Below are positions 22,659 to 33,643 of a stretch of 64,000 nucleotides of DNA, piece after piece; positions within the stretch are counted from its first letter, which is position 1, and each line of letters begins with the position of its first letter. The position numbers and the translations under genes were made by a program. Below the pieces are notes generated by a model that saw only the letters and a list, made by a program, of their open reading frames with translations, made no database searches and was not told the origin of the DNA. This DNA comes from Ipomoea triloba (taxonomy: Eukaryota; Streptophyta; Magnoliopsida; Solanales; Convolvulaceae): NCBI RefSeq assembly GCF_003576645.1, contig NC_044930.1:25020087-25084086 (forward strand), given 5' to 3'.

Positions 22659-23471
22659 GAGTTAATACCACAAATGGTCCTCTAATTATTGGGTTAGTAC
22701 TCATTTTAGTCCTCGACTTTCAATTCGACCACAAATGGTCCTCTGACTTTCATTTTTGACCACAAATAGTCCTTTGTTAAAATTTCTGTTAAATAGGTGT
22801 TAAATCTAGGGGTAATATCGTCAAATTGATTAATATTATTATGATTACTTCTTTTTGATAATTACATATATGACAACATAATTAATTTCAAATATTAATA
22901 AATATTAAGTTAATAAATATAAAAACAAAATGGACGTGACAAATTACATAAATGAACAAATTAAATAAAAATTCATGATTAATGGTTGCAATTTGTACTT
23001 GATTAATTATATTAATTCAACGATGGCGGCCTTCAGTTATGTCCCAAACAAAATGTTTGATCGATTAATGAAAAGTGAAAACTATTAATCGAATGAACAA
23101 CCATGAAAATGATGGAAGCAAGGTTTTTAAAAAAAAAATCTTCCATTTTAATATGTTGGTTAAATTAAAACAAATAGCTCTAATATTAAATCTTCATTTT
23201 GTAGGCATAATTACGAGAATAAGGTGTATTGTCTTTTTATTTAGGAGTATTTATATTTGTTAATTGTTTCAATTATGCTTGTTGGTGAAAAATTCTAAAC
23301 ATTTTTATTTTATGACCGTTATATATATATCAATTTGACGATAATACCCCTAGATTTAACACTTATTTAACAGAAATTTTAATGGGAGATTATTTGTGGT
23401 CAAAAATGAAAGTCAGATGACTAAAAGGAGTACTACCCCAATAGTCAGAGGACCATTTGTGGTATTAACTC
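22659..23471. mobile_element. Mutator-like non-autonomous element with 9-bp target duplication
   Basis: Inverted ends of about 150-175 bp both start GAGTTAATACCACAAATGG. The 9-bp TTTTTATTA flanks both sides (22650-22658 and 23472-23480), as expected for the Mutator superfamily. The inside (about 22830-23330) is AT-rich with no transposase. The paralogous spacer after ADH-B (about 30640-30655) reads 'ggctactttttattgaaaat', an empty site. So the insertion post-dates the A/B duplication. Confidence 0.88.
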
Positions 23472-23684
23472 TTTTTATTAAAAATTTGAATTAATTTTGA
23501 ATATTATTAATATTTCAAATTCTCTTTTTGTTGACATTTTGTTTAAAATAAGAAATAAACAAAACCAAAGGAATTGAACATAGACAAATCCTTCAAAGAC
23601 TCGAACATAAACCGGAATAAAAAACAACTATCAACCAGGTTTTTATTTGGCCTTTTTCTTTTCCTGACTAAATGGAAAAAAGAC

Positions 23685-24038
23685 TTATAAAAACACGATG
23701 AAGATAATTTCATTTGTCACTAGCATCATCTTACATGTCGTCAAAAGGTACACCAATATCAGTCTTTCAATTTCCTTTCCAATCTTTTTGAGAAAATCTT
23801 CTTCAAAATATTCAATTGGCAGGTAGGGAAATCTGACCCATACTAACAGCTTCTTTGTTTTCTTGCTTCTAGTATCAAAGTTGGGCTCCCATTTTTGAAC
23901 CACGAGGTAGTGATCCAAGATTATCCAGGAACCTTCAAACTTTGTAAATTCATAGTCTCTTAAGGATTCAAATTTGGCTAGGTAATATCCATGATTAAGC
24001 TCTATTAGGTCGAATGATGCTTCAGGTTTCCAAGACAT
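23685..24038 (-). pseudogene. LINE ORF1 fragment (DUF4283-like)
   Basis: A 117-residue minus-strand frame resembles the DUF4283 domain found in ORF1 of plant LINEs. It contains 'YYLAKFESLRDYEF', 'FEGSWIILDHYLVVQKW', 'PNF', 'KKLLVWVRFPYLPIEYF' and 'FLKKIGKEI'. The last roughly 23 residues no longer look like the family. There is no zinc knuckle, endonuclease or reverse transcriptase nearby, so this is a stranded fragment between ADH-A and ADH-B. Confidence 0.8.
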
Positions 24039-24146
24039 TGATACGTTACATATATTTATAAAGAAAAAGTTAAAAAGGTAAAAAAATTTCCCTCATAAGG
24101 TTGAAACTTGCCCAACATATAACTGTTTAACAACTACCAAAATAAA

Positions 24147-24270
24147 TGCCAAAGACCTTGTGGTCTAGTGGCACCCGGTGTTCCGGTTTACACTCTCACA
24201 TGAATGATGTGAGTGGGTTCAACTCTTAGTGCTTTAGTACACGGGTTCAACTCTTAGTGCTTTAGTACAC
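24147..24270 (+). mobile_element. tRNA-derived SINE with duplicated 3' text
   Basis: The head 'gccaaagaccttgtggtcta', a B-box-like GGGTTCAACTC, and a 28-bp unit starting 'gggttcaactcttagtgctt' present twice in direct repeat (24217-24272). Same family as 17571-17697. Confidence 0.65.
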
Positions 24271-24377
24271 ATAATGTACATTATTCTAATTCATAAAATT
24301 CAACGATGCCGTTTTGGACTGTAATTTGCCTGACGAACAACTACCATAATAAATAAGCTAATTGCGCACAATAGTTA

Positions 24378-24636
24378 TTGCATGGAGGACCACGACAACT
24401 GTCCAAAAACAATGTCATTTCGTGTATTTTTTTTTTTTTACGATTTACTGTAACATCCATTTTTATAACTCATAGTGTATAGTGTATATTATTTTAAAGC
24501 ATAATGTACATTATTCTAACTCATAAATTACATTATTTTATCACAGAGGTTTTATTATTCTAACACAAAATGTACATTATTCTAACTCATAAAATTCAAC
24601 GATGTAATTTTGGATCGTGCTCCATGCAATAATTTG
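24378..24636. mobile_element. Small inverted-repeat element with ATTGCATGGA ends
   Basis: The left end 'ttattgcatggaggaccacg' and the right end, inverted, 'ttattgcatggagcacgatc', each with an 'aatgtcat/aattacatcgtt' block inside. The centre repeats 'cataatgtacattattctaa'. No protein. Confidence 0.55.
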
Positions 24637-25072
24637 CCATGCGAACAACTACCGTAATAAATAAGCGAATTGCGTGGGTTCATGGGTAGTTGGGTACCAT
24701 AAATCTAAGGCTATTATGATTTTCTTTCTTCACTCAAAAAGTATTATCATATTAAAAGTGTTAATCAAAAGCCACATTTAATTTCATTTATTTAAAGATG
24801 TTAGTGAAATGACACCACATATTGCATAATTGAATAAATATCTAATTAGAAAAAGTAATAATACAATGGGAGGCAACCCCACCAAATTGATTGAATAATT
24901 GATTTAGTAGTTGCAAGATTTTAAATTCGACTCTTTATAAAATTGTCTATTAATTTTTTTGGTTTGAACTTATAAGTTATGAACAATTTAATCTGATTTA
25001 TCACTTTGTGATCCCGTGCATTTTACTATAATCTTCTCCAATAAGGTAAAAACTAAAGTGTGTATATATAGA

Positions 25073-25080
25073 AGCAACCA
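25073..25080 (+). promoter_or_regulatory. TATA box of ADH-B
   Basis: TATATATA lies 63 bp before the ATG at 25143, within leader sequence conserved with ADH-A. Confidence 0.65.
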
Positions 25081-25142
25081 AGTAGAAGCTATCTAGATAT
25101 AAGGCATTCTTCATAGGTCATCAATAATTGAAATCAGAGAGA

Positions 25143-25538
25143 ATGGATTCAAGAAGCCCAGGGACCATCACATGTAAAGGTACACTACTCGATCTACAGC
25201 CTAGATCATCATCTCAAACAAAAAAAAAAAAAAAAAAAAAAAAAATTCTTATATAGTTTAATTTGAGTAAAGGATGAATACTCTCATATTACGTATAGTG
25301 TTAAAGTATAAAATTATTTTCGTTTTTTGTGATATGTGGTTGTGGTTGGGGTGTTGATGGTTTCAGGGGTTGTGGCATGGCAAAAGGGAGAGGCATTGAA
25401 GGTGGAAGAGATACAAGTAGATCCACCAAAATCTTCAGAAGTTAGAATCAAGATGTTGTTTTCCAGTTTGTGCCACACAGATATTCTATTTCACAATGGT
25501 TTTCCTATTGTTAGTATCCATCCATTCTTAATTTCATC

Positions 25539-25582
<44 letters not shown>

Positions 25583-26170
25583 CAGAATCAACCTCCTATG
25601 AGTTCATGAGAACCCATCTGCTACATTAAATAGATCTATGGATGAGATTAACCGGGAACGCGCGTGTACATATGGAGCATATTAAGCATGTGTGCGTTTT
25701 AAACATGTGTTGTGTGCAACATAGGGACACATGCTTAATACATAGTGGTGCAAAGTTGCACGACCACACGATACAGTTGCTTTAGGTGCGTGGTTTTCTT
25801 CTTTAAGGTGCGTAGTTTTACTTATTAAGGTGCGTCTCTGTGAAACTTAAGGTGAGTGAACCTAAAGCTTAAGGCGCATGATTTTCCTTCTTAAGGTGCG
25901 TTGTTTTCCTTCTTAAGGTGCGTGATTTGCATACTTAAAGGTGCGTGAGTTGTTGAAACTTAGGTGCGTTGTTTGTGTTCTTAAGATGCGTGGTTTGTGT
26001 ACATAAGGTGCGTTGGCCTAAAGCTTTAGGTGCGCGTAGTTTATGTTTTTAAGGTGCTTTGTTTGTGTGCTTAAGGTGTGCAATTTGTGTGCTTAAAGTG
26101 CGCCATTATAATGCTTAAGGTGTGTAACTGCACAACTGCATTAGAACCCTTCTCATCACCTGAACCATTT

Positions 26171-26206
<36 letters not shown>

Positions 26207-29200
26207 TAACGCTTGTGTGAGGCGTCTCACGGGTCTTAATCCGTGAGACGGGTTGGACCTTTGACCTCATTAATCAAAGATATGACTTGTCTCATGAATA
26301 GAGATGCGTGAGACGATCTCACACAAGTTTTTACTTTTATATATATAGGGTTTGATTATTAACAAAATTGACTTAACTAGTGTTTTTTTAATTACATTTT
26401 CAGCCACTATTTCCGCGAGTACTTGGACACGAAGGAGTCGGGTAAGTTAACATTAGCTAGAAAAGCAGACAAAAAACCAGTGAAAACTTTTGTGAGAGGT
26501 AGTGAAGTGACGAAGTGTGTAAAGGGTGAAGCCATAACATAGAAAACCAGATTCACTAGTCATACTAGGCAATTGGGTTTATTTTCTTAAAAAAATTGAA
26601 ACTTTGTTTTAAGAACTTTTGTTTGTGTTTTGTTTTTTAATAGTATTTGGCCCATGCTCTTTTAGTTATTATATCGATACTTTGGTCTAAAATGAAGTTG
26701 TTTCTTAACTTTTAAAAGCATGCCTTTAATGACATTGGCCCTGTTTGTTAAATGGTTGTTGGCTGATTGGGTTGGCTGTTTGAGTTAGAAGGTATGATTT
26801 GTTAATAACATTAGCTGATTGTAAAAAGTTGTTTGATAGATTAACTGTTAGCTGATAGCTGTTTGGTATAATTTTTTTCTCAAAAAGCTAATTGAAAAGG
26901 CTGCTTTGAGTAGCCTTTTGAATTTTAATATTTTAGAGTTACGAAAAGCTTATTAACCAAACAACTAATAGTGATCAAATAAGCCAAAATTGGCTGATAG
27001 GCTAATTATTTACCAGACAGGGCCATTGTATTTTTCATGCAATTGTAAACAACTTTAATACTACAGGTACATAATTTGTTAATGGTAGGCACATAATATC
27101 TTAACTACTAGTTGATAAAATCAATACATTAAGTCAATAATAATAAAAGTTGATAATTTTATACCAAATATTATAATTATGATTACCCGTCAAATACTTA
27201 TTCAAAACTATTTTTAATATAAATTGAATACAACCATATAATTGTACTAATAAACAAAGAATAACACTACTAAGCCAATACAATAAATTTGGAAGATGCA
27301 TAAATGCAATACTACAAGTTCATAAACTCAACGCATTAACTTTATAATAAGTACGTAGTATTAAATATACCCAATTTATGAACATCTAGTTTTAAGTTTA
27401 TTCATCTATAGTTCACATATTATATATTTAGAACAAGATTATTAGAATTACTTGACATGATACACTTTTTAACAAATTATCTACTTACATATTTAATTTT
27501 ATCTATCTATAATTAACAGATTATGTACCTACTGATTACTAAGGTTGACCAAAACGATATATTTTTCAACCAAGGTTCATAATATAATTTTCGATGTTTT
27601 TTAAGGTACAACAAACCTTGTGTCAAAGAAATAATATGTGTTTATATTGAAGTGATAAATGGATTTTTTTATTTAAATTTAAGTTGATAAGGAATTCAAT
27701 TCAATTACCATTACTGTTATAACTAAAATAATAAATATGAACAACTCCAGCCAAGTTGATCAGACTATTGCAATAACTAATAAAAATACCATAAATAAAT
27801 GAGAATGAAATACCATCTACATAAAAGGAAAATGATAATTAAAATTTCTCTCAATGTAGATCAGATCTTTCTCCTAAAATGTTGAATCTCCAATCCAAGG
27901 GCCCCCACACCCTGGTCCCACATAGCATTTGGCAGGATATAAAATGTAGATCAAATCCAAATCAAATGTTTAGATGGTCTTAAATTTGTCGACTTGACTG
28001 TTGTTGGCAAATTATTGTATGGACCATGGTCCATATAGTGTTGTGTTGACCATAACAAAAAGTACATTTTTAATATACTAAATGTACATTATACAATATA
28101 ATGTGAATTCAGTACATAAATAATGTACATTTCCTGAATATAATGTACATTTTTAATATACTAAATGTACATTATTTAATAGTGTTGTTCACACACAATA
28201 ATGATTGACTGTTGTTGTCAACTTATGAAATGACTTTTTTAACCTTTTTCTTTTTCTTTTTCTTTCTTTTGTTGCCTATGTCTAATGTAGAAGGATAGAA
28301 AGCGTTGGTGAAAATGTTACAGACTTAAAAGAAGGAGATTTAGTGATAACACTCTTCTTAGGAGAATGCAAAGAATGCTTCAATTGCAAATCAGGAAAGT
28401 CCAATTTATGCCTGAAATATCCTTGGTTGTCGAGTGGTTTAATGCCGGATGGCACGCCAAGAATATCCATTAGAGGCCAAACACTATATCATTCCTTTAG
28501 TTGCGCCACATGGTCGGAATACGCTGTTAGTGACGCTAATTACGTCGCTAAAATCGACCCTCGCCTCCCTCTCCCACATGCTAGTTTCCTCTCGTGCGGT
28601 TTCACAACGGGTTTTGGGGCACCCTCAAGGGCAATCCACGTCGAAAAGGGCTCATCTGTTGTCGTACTCGGTCTTGGTACTGTTGGGCTTGGGGTAAGTA
28701 TTAAACTATTACAATTTCAAATAGTAATAATGTTTATGTCAACTAGAGGTCGTCACGGGTCGGTTCAAGGTCGAACCAACCCTAAATTAGCCTGGAAAAG
28801 TGAGTCTGGGCTTCACTGTGCCTAGACCGGGCTTAGCCCGAACTGGAACCAGCATGTAAAGGGTCAATTTAGCCTATCAACCACTATGACTCTGTTTGGC
28901 CGAGCTTATTTAGGAGCTTATATCTTATTTTAAGCTACTAACAAGCTATGTAGCGTTTCAAAATAAGCTAGTAGCTTCCTAACTTTTTTTCCATCTTTAA
29001 CCTTATTATTTTAAAGAAATGACATCATTTACCCTTCCCAATTAAAACCTTTTTGACTAAGTCTTTTTAACTTTTTCTCTTCAACTATAATTTTTCAGTT
29101 TTCAGCTACTTTTCAGCTAGGTTTCCCAAACATAGCCTATATATAATGCAAAAGAATTTGATATTTGTTGCAGATAGGTAGCTCAGCAATCATTATACTA

Positions 29201-29331
29201 TGGACCATGATCCACCTTATAAGATGGATCATCATTAAATATTCATTTTTTTGTGTGCATGCTGAAGGTTCATTTTTTTTTAACTATACTATCAAAAAAT
29301 GAACTTCCAATACATTAAAAATGAATATCCA

Positions 29332-29365
<34 letters not shown>

Positions 29366-30370
29366 TTAACTGCGACCATGCATGGGCCATAGTATAATTT
29401 GCTTCAACTCAATTGATTTCTAAGTGGTAGATTGTTAGCAATGACACATAATCAAGTCATCACAGTTACAGTGCGAACTATTGATGAGTCACTGTGATGA
29501 TTTACCATTCACTATCGTGTCAGTATCACTTAATTACATTGCAGGTAATTGCAGGAGCTAAAGAGCAAGGGGCAACCAAAATAATTGGGATTGATATCAA
29601 TGACTTTAAGCGTGAGAAGGGAGAGGCATTTGGGATGACTGATTTCATTAATCCTAAAAATTCTGATAAAACAATATCGGAATTAGTTAAGGATGTCACA
29701 GAAGGACTAGGTGCAGACTATGCTTTCGAGTGTACAGGAGTTCCTGCTTTACTTAATCAAGCTATTGATGCAACAAAGGTGGTAAGTTACATTAATACAT
29801 ACCCTAATTAATTTAATTTCTTAAATGGATATATATACATCAGTTGGTATGTTTTGATGTCCTTGTGTATCCATTTACAATGAATTATATTCGTTGCAAT
29901 TGCACTTTTTGTTCATTGAAAATGTAAGTCGATCATGTTCATTAGGCTATCTATAATTGATAAGAACCTTGATATACTAATTGTCACTCAATATATATGA
30001 CTAGGGATCGGGTACAACGGTAGTAATTGGGGCAGGACTTGATGAAACTTGGAAAATTAGTGTTGCCTCTATCTTGTTTTGTGGTCGAACATTTAAGGGA
30101 TCAATTTTTGGTGGTGTTCGAGTTAAATCTGACCTTCCCTCCATTATGGACAAGTGCATAACCAAGGTACAATCACTTAATTAATTATGTTTTTTTTTAA
30201 AAAAAAAAATGATTTGTAGTTAAGGATGATACTTGATTGTATAACTTTTCTTCTTACAGAAAATCCAACTAGAAAAGTTGTTAACTCATGAAGTCTCCCT
30301 GGAAGAAACAAGCAAGGCATTTGAGATGTTAAAACAACCAAATTGTGTCAAGGTTCTTATCAAAATTTAA
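25143..30370 (+). CDS. Alcohol dehydrogenase-like protein, gene B of tandem trio (376 aa, 7 exons)
   Basis: Closest relative of ADH-A; same enzyme family and predicted cytosolic site. Exons: 25143-25179, 25367-25509, 26404-26441, 28291-28693, 29545-29781, 30005-30166, 30260-30370. Every exon has the same length and phase as in gene A, all junctions are GT-AG, and the stop is TAA. Catalytic-zinc ligands Cys48, His69 and Cys175, and structural-zinc Cys99, 102, 105 and 113, are intact. The proton-relay residue is Thr50 (CHTD), the classical form. The Rossmann motif GLGTVG is followed by Leu206. Exon 5 is nearly identical to gene A's at the nucleotide level, indicating recent duplication or gene conversion. 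Introns are larger than in gene C because of a minisatellite element (intron 2), a MITE and other repeats (intron 3) and further elements (intron 4). I see no coding damage. Confidence 0.93.
25541..26205. mobile_element. TA-flanked element with CTTAAGGTGCG minisatellite in ADH-B intron 2
   Basis: It is bounded by TA microsatellites (25541-25577 and 26173-26205). Inside, about 15 degenerate units of 'cttaaggtgcgtggtttt' type (25785-26125) repeat at about 20-23 bp; their core is the reverse complement of the one at 7070-7510. The edges have weak inverted similarity ('gttcatgagaaccc' against 'gggttctaatgc' on the opposite side). Non-coding, and absent from ADH-A and ADH-C intron 2. Confidence 0.55.
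26206..26340. mobile_element. Short palindromic MITE in ADH-B intron 2
   Basis: The left part 'cttgtgtgaggcgtctcacg' and the right part 'cgtgagacgatctcacacaa' are inverted. A second internal palindrome centres on 'cacgggtcttaatccgtg'. It lies between TA-rich borders. About 120 bp, no coding potential. Confidence 0.6.
26737..27024. mobile_element. Tourist-like MITE in ADH-B intron 3
   Basis: Inverted ends GGCCCTGTTTGTTAAA and GGCCCTGTCTGGTAAA (right end inverted), flanked by ATT (26734-26736 and 27025-27027). 288 bp. The paralogous intron of ADH-A (about 19510-19540) reads straight through ('cctttagtagtatcgtattt'), an empty site. Confidence 0.8.
28012..28195. repeat. GGACCATGGTCC-headed repeat in ADH-B intron 3
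   Basis: Starts 'attattgtatggaccatggt', then 'catatagtgttgtgttgacc', then 'aaagtacatttttaatatac' and 'taaatgtacatta' repeats, ending 'cacacacaataatg', which is weakly inverted to the head. Confidence 0.5.
28888..29137. mobile_element. Tourist-like MITE in ADH-B intron 4
   Basis: The left end GACTCTGTTTGG and right end CCAAACATAGCC are flanked by TAT (28885-28887 and 29138-29140). The inner text 'gagcttatttaggagcttat' and 'cagctacttttcagctag' matches the longer element at 51982-52623, so this is an internally deleted relative. Confidence 0.72.
29186..29400. mobile_element. Small inverted-repeat element, ATTATACTATGG ends, ADH-B intron 4
   Basis: The left 'cattatactatggaccatga' and the right end read inverted 'aaattatactatggcccatg'. 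Inside are 'tgaacttccaatacattaaa' words and a (TG)n tract (29344-29366). Confidence 0.55.
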
Positions 30371-30801
30371 GAAATTAATATCCATTTCTATCAACATGCA
30401 CTAAATGTTCCTAGTAATTATTTAGAAATTTGGATATATATGTACGGGTTTATCAATGTATGTAATAACATGCAAGTCCTTGGCTTGCTAGTACGATTTA
30501 CTTCTTCTGTGTTGGTTTGTGAACTATTATACAAAAGTGGATTTATTCCGTGCACTCACAGAGTAGTGACGGCTCTGATGTAGTACATGAATTGAGGCAA
30601 TAAAAAAATTATTCACATGCATGAAGTTTGGTGGCTACTTTTTATTGAAAATTTGAATTAGTTGTAAATATTATTAATATTTCAAATTCTGTTTATCCTT
30701 ATTTTACATTTCTCATGAATGCTTTTAGTATTTACTACTCAGGTAACTTCGAGATCATAGAACAATAAAGTTGTGGAAGTGTTACGCTTTGGGTAGAGTG
30801 G

Positions 30802-30841
<40 letters not shown>

Positions 30842-31640
30842 TTTCTAAATAAACTATTATGAGCTTTTTTCTTAGGCATTACACGCTCCTCACCCCCTTA
30901 GAATTTAGATGACATACACTACTACTACTACTACTACTACAAAAAAAAAAAAAAAAAAGGTATACTGCGTCATTCAATATACGTCAATTTTGGACTACTC
31001 GACGTAAAATGCTGATAAAATAAACCAAATATAATATATATTATATTATATTCAACATCGATTTTTTGAAAAAAAATAAAATTTGACGTAGAGGATATTA
31101 TATACAACGTCAGTTCATTGTGAACCAACTAATGTTATAATACTCTGTCTCTTTCTTTTTTTCACATCACCTAAAACTTTGACTCTTTCTTTCTTTCACA
31201 TCACCTAAAAAACTTGAGAAAATTATAAATTTGTCATTAGTTGTAATACTCTGAATCATTCCAGTAATGTACCCAAAAGAACCTAGCGTTTACACTTCTA
31301 TTGTCATAATTGATGTCTACTAAACGGATGGTGAAATTTTGAACAAAATTGTTAATTTGGGGACCACTTATGATCAAATTAGGTATGTGAAACAAAATTT
31401 TAGTTTTTAAATAGATCAAACACTAACATTTAAACATTGTAAGAATTAAACGACTAATTCAATGGAGCCATGAGTATTTCTCAAATAGAAAAGTCTTCCC
31501 ATAATTCTCCTAGAAAAATCAATCAATTTACTCTTTGATGTGACAATTTTTGAGTCGTTCATTTTTTTCTCTTTTTTTTTTTCTTATTTCATATCTCAAC
31601 TCATCAAAAATTTTCATGTCAGCTGGGAGTGGTAAAAAAA
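30371..31640. other. 3' flank of ADH-B and intergenic sequence
   Basis: 30371-30690 is homologous to the 3' flank of ADH-A (22360-22650 continued at 23481-23525). Then come a (TA)n tract (30803-30839), (CTA)n (about 30916-30940), an A-run, and 'gacgtcaattttggactact' and 'cgacgtaaaa' words (30960-31130) of the kind seen in DNA-transposon ends. No gene. Confidence 0.5.
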
Positions 31641-32239
31641 AGTGAATAATTGTTTCGCTAGGCTAGCTCAGTTGATTTGATCGGTCACATTAAAGTCTTG
31701 CTCCAGTGACGGTGTAAAAGACCTACCTTGACTGATTAGAGGAGATAAAAACCCCTTGTACATGGAGTGTATAGACACGCATATGATAATCACGTAATAG
31801 TGTTGGGGCTTAGGGTTAATCTAACGTAAATTAAGATACCTAATGAATTGAAAAATGAATAACTTTGGTAGGGACACCTAACAGTGTGCTTTCCAAGTAG
31901 CTAATATAATAAGTAAGATATTTGCGTGGCTTAATGTGTACCATCAATCTAAGGTAGACAAAAGTTATCAAAATGTCCTTTCCAAATAGCCATGATAAGT
32001 AAGCTAATTGCGTGGCTTCATGTATACCATCAATCTAAGGTAGAAATAATTATCAGATTATATGGGCCATGAATGCCACCCAACATAAATATCATATTGG
32101 AAGTAATTTTATGTGTGGTGTTTTATTTTTCTCATAGAGGAGACTTCAAGTACAATTGTGATTCACGAAGATAAGGTTGGTGCTTGTTTATTATTATTTT
32201 TTTTATCGACTATTATATTGTGACTTTTATTTACTTGCT
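31641..32239. other. Upstream region of ADH-C
   Basis: It has 'ctagctcagttgatttgatc' (31668-31687), which resembles a tRNA A-box, but I find no matching B-box, so a SINE is not claimed. Two copies of 'aagctaattgcgtggcttca' type text (about 31915 and 31998) correspond to the duplicated upstream region of ADH-A and ADH-B. Confidence 0.45.
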
Positions 32240-32404
32240 ACAATTTTTTCAGTACTACTGACTCTGTTACAGTATAATATCTGTTCATAATTACTTTCTC
32301 AATCTACTAAAGCACAAAGAGTCAATGCCGCCTCCACTAGCTCGAACCCATGACCTCCCATATGGAAAAGCTATTTTGTGATATTAGACCACAAGATCAT
32401 ATTG
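32240..32404 (-). mobile_element. tRNA-derived SINE, minus strand, full-length form
   Basis: Read on the minus strand: 'ggccaatatgatcttgtggt' head, B-box-like GGGTTCGAGC, then 'gactctttgtgctttagtag', 'attgagaaagtaattatg' and the ending 'gtaacagagtcagtagtact', followed by a short A-run. The middle-to-tail segment also occurs in every unit of the 823-bp array (for example 56850-56915). Confidence 0.72.
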
Positions 32405-32766
32405 GCCCATTTAAATTTGTTAAACCGTTTTATAAAAATGGTTAACATGTAGTTTCATCATTAAAACATATTCCCCAACATGTAATTTCTCTCCATCTCT
32501 CGTAAAATCTTATAATTAAATAATAAAATTTTATGCTCTCAAAAAATTAATAAAATTTTATATTAATCATCTATTAACGATGAAATTTAAATGAATGACT
32601 AAATGTGACAAACAAATAAAAATTAAAGATGTAATAACGCAAAATTAAAAATAATAATATTAAATATAACAATACAACAATAGTTTATGACTAAGACTGA
32701 AATTTACCCATGATATTAACCATGTAAATCAGTTTTTTCATAGAAGGTAAATATTTGAAGTGTGTG

Positions 32767-32786
32767 TATATATATATATATATATA
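32767..32786 (+). promoter_or_regulatory. TATA-rich core promoter of ADH-C
   Basis: A (TA)n stretch ending 83 bp before the ATG at 32869, followed by the leader text 'agatataagataaggcattc' shared with ADH-A and ADH-B. Confidence 0.55.
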
Positions 32787-32868
32787 GAAGCAAGTAGGAG
32801 CTATATATCTAGATATAAGATAAGGCATTCTTCATAATCCATAGTCAATAATTGAAGTCCGAGAAAGA

Positions 32869-33595
32869 ATGGATCCAAGAAGCCCTGGTACCATCACATG
32901 TAAAGGTACTATACATTACTCTACAACCGCTAGATTATTATCTACAGAAACGTAGATTCATAGTTTAATTTCAGTAAAGAATCAATACTCTCGTCTTAAG
33001 TACTGCTAAATTATTATTATTATTCTTTATTTTCATTTTCATTTTTTTTTTTTTTTTTTTGAGAGATTCATTTTCATTTTTAGTAACATGTAGTTAATAA
33101 TTGTCGTCGCGATTTCAATCGATGATTTTAGGTGTTGTGGCATGGCAAAAGGGGGAGGCATTGAAGGTTGAAGAGATACAAGTGGACCCACCAAAATCTT
33201 CAGAAGTTAGAATCAAGATGTTGTTTTCCAGTGTGTGCCACACAGATATCCTCTCTCACAATGGTTTTCCTATTGTTAGTATCCATCCACTGCATCTTCA
33301 ATTCATTCGATCATATATATCTTTATAAAGTTAAACTCTTGATTTGTGGAATTAGCTTATTAGCTAGTATTAGAACAGCAATTGGTTGGTTTAGTTGTAT
33401 TATTATTGTATCCAATTTTCATTTTATGTGTTAGATTTGATTAACGAAAATGACTCTGTCTTATTTTTATTGTGTTTTTAGCCCCTGTTTCCGCGAGTCC
33501 TTGGACACGAAGGAGTCGGGTAAGTTAACCTTGGTTAGAATAGCAGCCAAAAAGCCAGAGAAGATTTTTTAGTGTGCAGTGGTGATGGTTTATAT

Positions 33596-33643
<48 letters not shown>

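Noticed and set aside
31668..31800. SINE with A-box-like 'tagctcagttgatttga'
   Set aside because: No matching B-box, tail or target duplication found.
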